A stretch of DNA of 64,000 bases. Source: Emydura subglobosa. Lineage: Eukaryota > Chordata > Testudines > Chelidae. The notes below the pieces were generated by a model. It did not search any database. It was not told where the DNA came from and worked only from the letters and a program-made list of their open reading frames with translations. The stretch is taken from NCBI GenBank assembly GCA_007922225.1, contig ML680086.1, positions 5,908,997-5,972,996 on the forward strand, written 5' to 3'. This document shows, piece by piece, positions 44,051 to 55,389 of the stretch. A program made the position numbers and the translations under genes. Positions within the stretch are counted from its first letter, which is position 1. Each line of letters starts with the position of its first letter.

Positions 44051-44490
44051 GTTAATGTAGCGCACACACCCTTAGCTTCGCCTCCTCATGTTAATGTAGC
44101 ACACACACCCTTAGTTCCGCCCCCTCATGTTAATGTTGCATACACACCCTTAACTCTGCCCCCTCATGTTAATGTTGCATGTGCACCCTTATCTCTGCCC
44201 TCTAGTGTTAATGTTGCATGAATATCCTTAACTATGCCCCCTCATGTTAATGTTGAATACACACCCTTAACTCCGCACTCTCATGTTAATGTTGCATACA
44301 CACACTTAACTCTGCCCCCTCATGTTNNNNNNNNNNTAATGTTGCATACACACACTTAACTCTGCCCCCTCATGTTAATGTTGTATGCACACCCTTAACT
44401 CTGCCCTCTAGTGTTAATGCTGCATGCATACCCTTAATTCCGCCCCCTCATGTTAATGTTGCATGCACACCCTTAACTTTACCTCCTCAT
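44051..44490 (+). repeat. 39-bp minisatellite, about 11 units, with gap
   Basis: The unit is of the type GTTAATGTTGCATACACACC followed by CTTAACTCTGCCCCCTCAT. Unit starts are at 44,051, 44,090, 44,129, 44,168, 44,207 and so on, an exact 39-bp period. Units differ by a few bases. It is broken by ten Ns at 44,327-44,336. Confidence 0.97.
44327..44336. other. Assembly gap of 10 N inside the minisatellite
   Basis: Ten Ns. The unit before the gap and the unit after it are identical, so the true array length is unknown and the gap size is nominal. Confidence 0.99.
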
Positions 44491-44929
44491 ATTAATGCTT
44501 TACAGCACAGACCCAGATTTTCTGCTGTGCCAAGTTCTGATGTGGAGGTAAGGTTCAGTCAGCTGTGGTGTTGAATCTCAAGTCAGTGCTGCGGCTGCTC
44601 TGATTTACACCAGCTGGCAGTAGTTCCCAAGGGACTGTATACTAGCTAGGATAGCAGGAGCGCAGCAAGCTCTAGCCATTCCCTGACATGACCCCTAGGT
44701 CTATGGCCCAATGATTTACACTAGAACTTTGGTGCATTTGATAAGGTTACCCCACATTGCCTGTCTTATTTCACTGTACATGCTGCCCACTGTGTCCACT
44801 AAGGGCTCAGATGTTTTTTCAGTTACAGCGGTGCAAATTTGCACTTAGGCCGTATTTACATCCTGATAATTGCAAATTACAAAAGTCAGCCTGAAAACTA
44901 ATTGGAGTAAAACCAAAATTCTTCTGGTC

Positions 44930-45620
44930 ATTAATTTGGAATACGTTGGGCTGTGGCCTCTAGCATCTTAGTGCAACCACCCAGTCGAGATTGTGAGTGA
45001 TTTCACCCACCTCAGCTCTGTTGTCAATAACATGGGCGGCATGGAGAAAAAACCTGAAGCTTGCGCTGTAAAAGCATAGTCGGTCATGGGTCACCTGGTC
45101 AAAAATGTCTTTCACAAATCGAACACCCTGATAAGTAGAGAGATGAAGCTGAGGATATATAATGCTTCAGTGGCCAGTGTTCTGTCCTAGGGGACGGAAG
45201 CCTGGCCTCTCATGGTCAAGACTGAAAAGAAGTTGGATGCCATCGAGATGGAACATCTCAGAATGATCAAAAGCATCAAATGGTACAAATTCAAGTCAAA
45301 CAGAGAGCTGCTTCCTAACGAAACAGGTCCCAGTCTCTGAAATGGTCGCCTAGTGCTCTCCAAGGTGGTATGGTCATGTGCTCCAAATGCCTACCAGCTT
45401 CCTTGTCAGAATCATCTTCCTTTGACTTTGACCCAGTGAAAACAGGATGGAAAAGACCCCCCCCCCCCCCCCAGAAGACTTAAACCACAATGGCTGGATG
45501 GCGTCAACAGACAGCTGTCCCTCACAGGCATTCTACCTGTACTGTGCCAGATTTGGCTCAGGGCAGAACATCATGAGCTGCATAATGCTTTCAGTGGCTT
45601 CTACGCTGTCTAACTGACAG
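44930..45620 (+). pseudogene. Decayed LINE reverse-transcriptase C-terminus
   Basis: One frame reads VSDFTHLSSVVNNMGG, then LRIYNASVASVLS, a stop, GTEAWPLMVKTEKKLDAIE and MEHLRMIKSIKWYK. This follows the order of the C-terminal region of RTE- or R4-like LINEs (FKYLGS, LLYGCETW, LEAFEMWCWRRM). After a C16 run (45,457-45,472) another frame reads PRRLKPQWLDGVNRQLS, like the RPRKTWLDSVRRDL block. At least three disruptions. Confidence 0.65.
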
Positions 45621-45639
45621 CATGAGAATTAACTGATTA

Positions 45640-46660
45640 CAAACAGAATCTGGGCCTAGTTCTCCTGTACCTGTGGAGTCATTTACACCAGCACAAAGTG
45701 GGTGTAAAATGGCCTCATTCTGGACTGGGAGCATTTTATGCCCACTTTGCATTCAGTTTGCACTGGAGTTAGTGACTACACATAGTGCAAGGCAAGACAA
45801 CAGAGAATCTGCCCTCCCCACCTTTTCCCCTCCCCACAAATTCACTGTGTATCCCTGCATCATCCTCTGTACACCATCCAACTTGTGCACTGAATGAAGC
45901 AAGGGTGTTGTGGACAAAATAGCTGGGGTAGTATAATTAATGATTTTTTCATAATGCATATGCACAAGGGGCAGGGTTAAGGTTGTGCTACCGCTACAGT
46001 GTAGATTTACATTTTTGGTTGCAATATGATAAAAAATGCTACATTGTTTCTTTTTATACAGCCCTCTCTAGTACATACCCGCATCTCACCTCGTGTTGTC
46101 TGGATGTGCGCTGTTCACAGGTGCTGGGAAACAGAAGCGCTGTGAAGGGTTGATGAGTATATTAGGGATTTGCCAGTGTTGAGTTGAGTGGAGTGATTCA
46201 AGAGTCTAGTGTTACCCTTTTTGGACTTGAGCAGTTAGCCAAGTTCCAGAGTCCTGCAGCTTGTTCCACTTAGGGGGAAAAATTGATACTAGAGCCAGGC
46301 ATTTCTTTGGTGCAGCCTTGTTTAGTTACAAAGAATGTACAAAGTCTTGTTTCCCTAAACACAACAAAAGACAGTTCCAAGCTTCTTTCCAGCCAGCACT
46401 TTGCCCAAAAGCTCTCTCAGCTTTTTCTCAGGGGCACTCTACAGGGGCTTCTCTGGCTGTGTCCTTGGCTTTCTACTGCTTCTCTCACACAGACACACAC
46501 AACTCCACCAATTAATGCCTCAGCCCCTGTGTCTACTATATCAGCCACCCGGGAAATCTCTTTGGCCACATCATACAGCTTCTCCTCAAGCCTTGCCATG
46601 GACCTGTGTTTTGGGCAGTGGTTCTTATTGTTCCATAAGGGAGCTCAATGGCTTTTATGC
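45640..46660. other. Non-coding, repeat-like stretches
   Basis: A TCATTTACACCAGCACAAAG / TGGCCTCATTCTGG repeat-like block occupies about 45,660-45,800. The rest shows no gene. Open frames at 46,261-46,763 overlap each other in several phases and lack motifs. Confidence 0.4.
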
Positions 46661-46667
46661 TTATTCT

Positions 46668-46932
46668 GGGGCCAGGTCTACACTACAGACCTGTATTGGT
46701 ATAAGTAGGTCACTCAGGGGTGTGAAATCCACACCCCTGAGCGACATAGTTATACTGACCTAACCCTACATGTAGACAGCGCTATGTCGACCAAAGAGTT
46801 TCTCCCACCAACTAGCCACTGCTTCTCAGGGAGGTGGATTAACTGCACTGACGGGAGAAGCTCTGCCATTGGCGTAATAGCATCTTCACTAAAGTGCTAC
46901 TGCTATAGCACTGTATGTGAAGACAAGCCCTG
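46668..46932. mobile_element. Non-autonomous DNA element with imperfect inverted ends
   Basis: It begins GGGGCCAGGTCTACACTAC and ends GTATGTGAAGACAAGCCCTG, imperfect inverted ends. The internal palindrome GTGTGAAATCCACACCCCTG and the block GTAGACAGCGCTATGTCGAC are typical of an abundant reptile short element. No clear target duplication could be fixed. Confidence 0.55.
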
Positions 46933-46949
46933 GGTGAAAGGCAGCAGTT

Positions 46950-49900
46950 CTCTCTACCCAGTGAGATTTCACCCAATCCCAACAACAGAGTTTTCTTCCA
47001 TTTAGCAGCGTTTGGGAGCTGGAGACTTATGTGCTGAAAGATGTTCCCTCCTGGCCCTTTCCCTGCCCTCTCTGTTCACTAGCAATGCCCATACTCAGCA
47101 AATGAGCGAATGATCTGTTCAAAATGTAAAGCTTAAAGTACAATTCAATGAGAAATTAGACCCTCGTATGAACAGCACTTTCTCCTCTGCCTTCCCCTGA
47201 AAGGGCTGGTCCCTTGCCCAGAGTCTAGAGAGGCAGAGTTTTTCGCTTCTCACTAACTGTGTTTCTTTTCTTTAGGATTTTTCACAAACCCCTGGTAGCT
47301 GGAAAAAAACAGCGGGCTGCCTGGGAAGGCAAAGGACAGTGTGGCCTGATGATGGGAGGGGCACTGAGTGAAAACAAGAAGCAAGAGCTCAAAATGATGA
47401 AAGTGATAATTTAAGCCAAAGAACCTGTGCCTGTTAAATTGACTCTCACAATAAAGCATGCTGCAAAGTAGATTATGACTAGGTGAGGCAGTGAAGTGTA
47501 ATGGACTGAACGTGAGAGGTCAAAGCCCATTCATACCAATATAAAAAAAACAACGGTTCCCAGACCCCCAATCAGATGGGCATTATTAGCCTATTCCCAT
47601 TACTGTGACCCGCATTCTCCCTTCCCTTTGCTGCATTCACTCCTCAGGGCTTGTTTGAATTCAATTTAATTGCTTTAAGTGTAAACTCCATAGGCAGTGA
47701 TTGGAGTTGAACACCACCAAGCTGAAAGGGGCTTTGGCGTACTACAGTTGCACAACTAGCAAAAAGGGGCTGGGAGCAAGATGCTCCCAGCCCACGAGAA
47801 GCTGAGCGTGCAGCTTCTGCAGTGCTCCCAGGCTGAGGACACCGTGCTGTGCCCACTGGGAAACAAGGGGCCTGAGCCCACAGACAGCTCAGCCGCTGGC
47901 TGCAGCGCTCCCAGAGAGTGGCACACGTTTTCCACATTTGCATAGTCAAATGAGCACCCAATCAGATATAGTCCCTGGGTAACGACTGTTTGGCTAAGTG
48001 CCAGCTCTGACAGCAGGGTGGGGGGGGGGAAGCCCCTCAGTCAGCCCTCAGTCCCTCTAGGCAGCAGGGGCCCGAGGCAATGCAGTGTCAGGGCATTTGG
48101 TGTGGCAAGGAGGCCCTGGCTCAGCTCCCTGGCCTGCAGGATTGGGAGCGTGCAGCAGCAGCTGGTTCAGCCTCTGGCTTGGTGGAGAGCACCTCGCCTG
48201 CTCCATCACTTCCGGAGCTGCCACCGGGGAGAGGTGGCCTATGGTGACAATACTGTGCTAGTGATTTTCACCCTGGCACCCAGAGACCTTTAGGAATTGG
48301 AGGCTGGAAGAATTCATTGGTAAACTCGCTGTTGTTAACACACAAGATGGGCAAATGCTGTTGCAGGCCCCGACTGGTATCTGGGGTGGGCAGAGGGAGG
48401 AATGTTTTGAAATATAACCATCAATTATCTGCTGGCCCCCGGCCTATGACCATCCGGTGAAGCACGTGTTAGCCCATCAACCCCAGAGAAGGGGGAGGTT
48501 AAACTCATTGCATGGCCATGAACTCTACTTCCACTAGATGGCAATACACCAAAGCAGGGGAACCGATGGACTCCTGGCCTGGAAATGTGCCCTGGAGACT
48601 TTCACCCCTGAATTACGTGTCAGCAGTAACCCTAGTTTGTTTCCAGCATGACTGCGCAGTGGACAGTATGAAATATCTTGGGCCGGGTCTTAGCATGCAG
48701 ATTGTGGAAGCCGGCCTCCCACCGGTGTTCATGCAGCTCCATGCAAAGTAATAAGTTCCCCATGGTCTGTGGTTTATTTACGGTGAGGCCCCTGTCTGGG
48801 TTTATGTTTTGGAGAGCTGCAGGCTGCTTCTGGCATTGCTGCCTCCAGCACCTAGGTCTGGTGTGAACGGGGAGCGAGAGCCACTGTGCGTTTTATGTCT
48901 GTCCTCAGGTACCAGCCGTGCCCATCCCCAAAACGCGATTCACGTGAGTGTGTCTCCTGGGTGTGTGTGGGGACAGGTGAGTGAGGCATTGTGCTGCTAT
49001 ATGGTCCCCGGACATCTGTCTGAGCTGAGTACTAACCTGGGCTGCTCTGGGAATCTCCTTGGCTCAGAATCCTGGGCACAGTCACCATCCATGCTGAAAA
49101 CGGGTCCTGGGAGTCTGCCTGGGATCTCGGGCTTCTGTGGTAGTGGTGAACCATCTCTGCTGGTTGCTGGCTGCCTCCCTTGGGGGGGCAATCAGGAGTT
49201 TGTTTTCAGGTAGAAGCTTGAAGCAGTGGAGGTGATGATCACAAGCTCATCCCTGCCTTCTACAGCCTGAAGTCCAGGCTTACCCTTTCCCTAACAACAG
49301 GGTGGGCCTGTTTCATTGTCCCATCCTCAGAGACTGACAAGCCACCACACCCCAGAGCTCTCAGCATGAGGACGCCCTGCTGATGGCTTGTGTGGTCCTT
49401 GTGATCATGTTAGTCCGGCTGGTAGCACGTGTGTCTGCCCCTCACACCATCCTCACCGCTCACCTTAGTGCCCCAACGACCTACAACAAACAAAGGCCCC
49501 GCTGGGAAGTCAGGGATGACAAAAACACCCAAGTTGTTACCTCCATTAGGAAAGGGAGGAGAACCTGGAGGAGGAGAACAATGCATAGGTGCACTGGCCT
49601 TCCGTGATCTGTGCCGTGTGGGCACTGAATATTAACATAGCATCTGGAGCATGCTACTTCAGGCATGTGATCCTCCAACAAGCACTGAGCAGAGGGGATC
49701 AGGGTGGTAGAAATGGCAGAGGGGCACTTTGGAGAAAGGCTAGCAGCGACTGATGGTGAGAGTCAGCTGAGGGTTGAGTGCTGTGTTTTCATCTCCACCA
49801 TCATATTCAGTCTTCGTGCGAAGGAAGCGTCAGCAGAATCACATCGTTTTGAATGTTGGCTGTGCTTTACTATTGATGAGGTTGCCAGGAGGAGCTTGGA

Positions 49901-50125
49901 GGGAAGGGCAGGAGGGCGGAGGGGAGACACAGCAACTGTGCAAAGGCAGCAAGCAGAGATGCTGTTTCTCCTGAGTCAGGGAGGGCAGAGTGCAGCAGTC
50001 TGAGCAGCAGGGAGACCTGTGTGAATGGTATGCTTGGTGCAGTGCAAGCAGCTGCTAAAGGAGAGGACTTCTCACTGCCTGGAGGGGATCCTGGATGGGA
50101 GGGAAAGGTGCCACCAGGGGTGGCT
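46950..50125. other. No gene seen, 46.95-50.1 kb
   Basis: Mixed composition with many short frames in both directions, none with conserved motifs or paired splice sites. A G9 run lies near 48,022. Regulatory content cannot be judged by eye. Confidence 0.4.
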
Positions 50126-50129
50126 TGAA

Positions 50130-52680
50130 GCTCTCTGCCCTCTGCTGGACTCGTTCCAATTTGTCCACATCCTTCCTGTAGTGTGGTGGGGGGTCCAAAA
50201 CTGGACATAATACTCCAGATGTGGCCACACCAGTGTCTAATAGAGGGGAATAATCACTTTCCTCGATCTGCTGGCAATGCTCCTACTAATGCAGCCCAAT
50301 ATGCTATTAGCCTTCTTGGCACACTGTTGACTCATACCCAACTTCTTATCCACTGTAACCCCCCAGCTCCTTTTCTGCAGAAATGCTGCCTAGTCAGTCG
50401 GTCCCCAGTCTGTAGCCATGCATGGGGTTCTTCCATCCTAAGTCCAGGACTCTGCACTTGTCCTTGTTGAACCTCATCAGATTTATTCTGGCCCAGTCCT
50501 CCAATTTGTCTAGGTCACTCTGTATCCTATCCCTACCTTCCAGGGTATCTACCATTCCCCCCAGCTTAGTGTCATCTGCAAACTTGCTGAGGGTGCAATC
50601 TACCCCATCCTCCAGATCATTAATTAAGATGTTGAATAAAACTGGCCCCAGCACCAATCCCTGGGGCACTCCACTTGAGATTGGCTGCCAACTAGACATC
50701 GAGTCATTGATCACTATCCATTGAGCCCGATGATCTAGCTAGCTCTCTATCCATTTTATAGTCCATTCATCCAACCCATACTTCTTTAACTTGCTGATAA
50801 GAATACTGTGGGAGACTGCATCAAAAGCTTTGCTAAAGTCAAGGTATATCACGTCCACAGCTTTCCCCACATCCACAGAACCAGTCATCTCATCACAGAA
50901 GGCAATCAGGTTGGTCAGACATGACTTGCCTTTGGTGAATCCATGCTGACTGTTCCTGATCACCTTCCTCTCCTCCAAGTGCTTCAAAATGCATTGCTTG
51001 AGGACCTGCTCCATGATTTTTCTGGGGATTGAGGTGAGGCTGACCGGTCGGTAGTTCCCCAGCTCCTCCTTCTTCCCTTTTTTAAAGATGGGCACTACAA
51101 TTGTTGTTTTCCAATCGTCCGGGACCTTCCTCGATCGTCACAAGTTTTCAAAGATAATGGCCAAAGGCTCTGCAATCACATCAGCCAACTCCCTCAGCAC
51201 CCTCAGATGTATTGCATCCAGCCCCATGGACTTGTGCGTGTCCAGCTTTTCTAAATAGTCCTGAACTTGTTCCTTCAGCACTGAGGGCTGCTCACCTCCT
51301 CCCCGTTCTGTGCTGCCCAGTGCAGTAGTCTGAGAGCTGACCTTGTCTGTGAAGACAGAGGCAAAAAAAGCATTGAGTACTTCAGCTTTTTCCACATCAT
51401 CTGTCATTAGGTTGCCTCCCCCATTCAGTAAGGGGTCCACATTTTCCCTGACCTTCTTTTTGTTGCTAACATACCTGTAGAAACCCTTCTTGTTACACTT
51501 CACATCCCTTGCTAGCTGCAACTCCAGTTGTGTTTTCGCCTTCCTGATTTCACTCCTGCATGCCTGAGCAAAATTTTTATACTCCTCCCTAGTCATCTCT
51601 CCAAGCTTTCACTTCTTGCAGGCTTCCTTTTTGTGTTTAAGCTCACCAAAAACTTCTTTGTTAAGCCAAGCTGGTCACCTGCCATATCTTTCTGCACATC
51701 AGGATGGTTTTGTCCTGCACCCTCAATAAGGTTTCTTTAAAATACAGCCAGCTCTCCTGGACTCCTTTCCTCCTCATGTTAATCTCTCAGGGGATCCTGC
51801 CCATCAACTCCCTGAGGGAGTCAAAGTCTGCTTTTCTGAAGTCCAGCGTCCATATTCTGCTGTTCTCCTTTCTTCCTTTTGTCAGGATCCTGAACTCGAC
51901 CATCTCATGGTTACTGCTGCCCAGGTTGCCACCCACTTCTACTTCCCCTACCAATTCTTCCCTGTTTGTGAGCAGCAGGTCAAAAGGAGCATGACCCTTA
52001 ATAGGTTCCTCCGGCACTGGCACCAGGAAGTTATCCCCAATCCTCTCCAAAAACTTCCTGGATTGTCTGTGCTCTGCTTTATTGCTAGCTCAGTAGATGT
52101 CAGGGTGATTGAAGTCCCCCATGAGAACCAAGGCCTGTGATTCGGAAATTTCTGTTAGTTGTTTGAAGAAAGCCTCGTCTACATCCTCCTCCTAGTTGGG
52201 TGGTCAATAGCAGACGCCCACCACGACATCACCCTTGTTGCGCTCGCCTCTAAACTTAACCCAGAGACTCTCAACAGGCTTTTCTCCAATTTCATACTGG
52301 ACCTATGAGCAATCATACTGCTCTCTTACATACGGTGCAACTCCTCCATCTTTTCTCCTCTGCCTGTCCTTCCTGAACAGTTTATACCCAGCCATGACAG
52401 TGCTCCAGTCGTGTGAGTTACCCCATCAACTCTCGGTTATTCCAATCACATCATAGTTCCTTGATTGTGCCAGGACTGCCAATTCCTCCTGCTTGTTTGC
52501 CAGGCTTCTTGTGTTTGTGTACAGGCACCTAAGACAACTGGCCGATTGCCTGACTTTCTCAGTGTGCATCAGGAGGCCTTCCTTGTTGCACCCTCCTCCT
52601 TGTGCTTCTTCCTGGTATCCCACGTCCCCACTTACCTCCAGGCTGAGGTCCCCGTCCCCTGGCAAACCTAGATTAAAGCC
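50130..52680 (-). pseudogene. CR1 ORF2: endonuclease and reverse transcriptase
   Basis: The endonuclease part shows CLYTNTRSLANKQEELAVLA, YDVIGITES, the LMGDFNHPD-like region, and GNLGSSNHEMVEF near 51,900. The linker includes [14 protein letters not shown]. The RT shows [62 protein letters not shown] and the catalytic [11 protein letters not shown]. At least four frame breaks (near 50,730, 51,115, 51,600-51,780 and 52,060-52,420) make it inactive. A conserved SH dyad, typical of these APE-type endonucleases, is present as SNHE. Confidence 0.9.
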
Positions 52681-52689
52681 TCCTCACGA

Positions 52690-53270
52690 GGTTAGCCAGC
52701 CTGTCTGCGAAGATGCTCTTCCCTCTCTTTGTTAGGTGGATCCCGTTTCTTCCTAGCAATCCTTCTTCCTGGAACAACATCCCTTGGTTGAAGAATCCAA
52801 AGCCCTCTCTCCGACACCACCTGCGTAACCACACATTTACTTCCACATTTGAGGGCCCCCAACTGGGCCTTTTCCTTCAATAGGGAGGATGGACAAGAAC
52901 ACCACTTATGTCTCAAACTCCTTTATCCTTCTTCTCAGAGCCACATAGTCTGCAGTGATCTGCTCAAGGTTGTTCTCGGCAGTGTCATTGGTGCCAACGT
53001 GGAGAAGTAGGAAGAGTTAGTGGTCCATGGGCTTGATGAGTCTCGGCAGACTCTCAGTCACATCCTGAAATTGAGCTCCAGGAAAGCAGCATGCTTCTCG
53101 AGTTTCCCGGTCTGGACAGCAGATGGATGATTCCGTCCCCTTAGGAGCGAGTTCCCGACCACCACCACCCATCTCCTCCTCTTGGGAGAGGTGGTCCTGG
53201 AACCCCCATCCCCAGGATAATGCATCTCATGCCTTCTGGTCAACGGGGCCACCATTCTCTGCTGTAGTAC
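52690..53270 (-). pseudogene. CR1 ORF1 remnant
   Basis: The frame at 53,058-53,255 reads RRWVVVVGNSLLRGRNHPSA, the GDSL-like start of the esterase-type ORF1 of CR1. A further frame at 52,692-52,916 carries CPSSLLKEKAQLGALKC and REEHLRRQAG. Two frame breaks separate them. Confidence 0.75.
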
Positions 53271-53344
53271 CTGGGCAGAGAGCCTGAAAACGGTTGCTTA
53301 CCTCTGTCTTCACTGGAGGTAGATGGGTTCTCTCTTTCTTCTTC

Positions 53345-55020
53345 TGAAGGTCACATGCTGCCAGTTTTCTTCCCCTTTCTTCAGTCCCCCTGCACTACCC
53401 TCTCTGATTCTTCCACACGCTGTGCCTGCAGTACCAAATCCTGACCTCATCCCACATGGTCCCTGCTCTTGATACTCCCTATCACGTTTGCATCTTTCAC
53501 TGTAATTGATGCGCCCTACAGCCTAGGCCCTGCAACCTGCTGGCCACTGGCTTTATTACATGGGGCCTTCTCGACTGCATGAACACTGCATGTCGGGGTG
53601 AGGGGCTTGACAGAAGCCAGTCTGCCTTCCCTCACACTGAGGGCGGTGCATGGCGCTGTTGCTGCAGCAGCGGAGTCTGGCTGTGAAGAAGCCCTCTCGG
53701 GGTCTGTGTCTTGCCTTTCAGTGGGCTTATAACTTATCCCGGAATAGTGCTGGAGGAGGTGGGGTGAGAGGTTGAGTGCGGGAAGCAGCCAAGTGGTGTC
53801 ACTTCAGAGAGACAGGTAAGGCGCATGCCTGAGTCCATCGAGGGAGAGATGCCACGTCATCCACTGGTTAGATAGGCTGTGATAAAGCTGAACACAAGGT
53901 CAGCTGTGGGCAATGCCAAGGTCCTTTGCACTTGCCCTCAGAGCCTGTGAGCCTCACTGATTTGTTGGAAGACGTTTCACCAAGGGGGGATTCTTTTCTG
54001 CAGAGAAAGTCCCTAATATAAGCTCCATGGTGGCTGCGTAGACTGAGAGATGCCTGTGGGTTTCCACCCAGGAGAGGTGACGACTGGGAGCCTAGAAGTG
54101 TGTGCTCTCATGTGCCACAGAGAGGGAATACCAGTGCAGATGCAGATGTGGCAGGTGTGATGCTGTTTAGGATGCCCTGGGCTGTGAAGCACCTCACTAC
54201 CTCCTGCCCTAGTGTGAGGAAGTCTTGTCTGTGACTGCCGGGGGTCAGCCCCCCCAACTCCACTGCCCAGAAACACAAGACCTTCCCTCTAGACCCCGCA
54301 GGCTCCACGGTCACACTGCGGGTCAATGATTGGCACATTCCAGCCCTCGAGCCCTCCGGGTGGCTCCCTGCACTGCCCAGCCCCTGGGCCACTGGACGCT
54401 TGCAGCATTCACAGATTCGCTGCTTCCAAAGAAGCAGATGCACCCCAGCTTACCAGCTCCACCTCAGCTCCCCACTCCGCTTAGCTCACAGCACTTAGGT
54501 AAGTGTCCGGTGAAACCAGGTAACAGTGTATTTAACAAAGCACAGAGATTCAAGTGACAGCAAGTAGAAATATTGGCCACCAATGGTTACATATGAAATA
54601 AAGTCATAACACGCATTCTAGAGCCTAGACTTGACTAACAAGATACGCTCATGTCTTGCAGTGTTGCTCACCTAAAGTCCTTGCAGCACTTTTGAGCCAG
54701 GCTGGCTGTGACCCTCCTTTCATGAGACAAACCCACTGTCAGTTTGCCTCCTGGGTAAGGATTCAGTGTGTCTCTTTGTACTTCAAGATAGACCAGACCC
54801 ATCCTTTGTCTTTATTCAGACCCAGGACACCCACCCTCCTGTTTGTTTAGTTCTGTAGATTTCTCAATCTCTCCCTGTGCAAACGGGCACAGAGTGGGAG
54901 GCAGACATTACCCAATACACAAATAGCCAGACAGGGAGGTAGGTGTCTGTTACATCCAACCTGAAAGGAACCTTTCTAACATTTGTCACCTCCTGGGGGC
55001 CTGCCTAGACTCCAAGGCTT
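53345..55020. other. No gene seen, 53.35-55.0 kb
   Basis: Non-coding sequence between the CR1 and DIRS-like copy C. Open frames overlapping at 54,013-54,557 on both strands lack motifs. Confidence 0.4.
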
Positions 55021-55027
55021 TAAGACA

Positions 55028-55260
55028 AAGTTACTTACCAGAATTGATGTTCTTTGAGATGTGTTGCTCATGTCCATTCCACTATAGGTGTGTGCACACC
55101 TCCGTGCATGGTTAACCGGAACTTTTTTCCCCTTAACAGACTCCGTAGGGCTGGCTCTGGTGCCCACTGGAGTCCTGCGCGCATGTGGCAGTATATGAGG
55201 CACTGCTGGCCCTAGGCCCCCTCAGTTCCTTCTTTCCACCCGTGATGGTTGCTGGAACTA
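55028..55260 (+). repeat. Left terminal repeat and leader of copy C
   Basis: It starts with TTACTTACCAGAATTGATGT and continues with GAGATGTGTTGCTCATGTCC. The GGAACTTTTTTCCCCTTAAC and GTATATGAGGCACTGC blocks follow. The same blocks appear inverted at 59,640-59,860. Confidence 0.85.
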
Positions 55261-55389
55261 GCCTTGCTCTCTGCAAGTACCATTCCCCTTCTTTGAACTT
55301 TTTGTTATTCAAAGTACTTTAGTTAGTTTTAAGTAGTTATTAAGTGTAGTTAGATAGGAAGTCCCTGAGGGACTTAGAGCGGCCGGGCC

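Larger units (their letters stand above)
50130..53340 (-). mobile_element. CR1 LINE, near full length but lacking its 3' end
   Basis: Read on the minus strand: ORF1 (from about 53,270), endonuclease (52,670-51,780), then RT down to about 50,130. The RT is cut inside the LDKLERVQR block, so the C-terminal RT end, the 3' UTR and the ATTCTATG tail are missing. Since CR1s normally lose their 5' ends, loss of the 3' end points to a later deletion or rearrangement. Several stops and frameshifts are present. Confidence 0.9.

Noticed and set aside
44051..44490. Regular repeats resembling a CRISPR array
   Set aside because: Units are contiguous with no unique spacers, and the genome is a vertebrate; it is a minisatellite.
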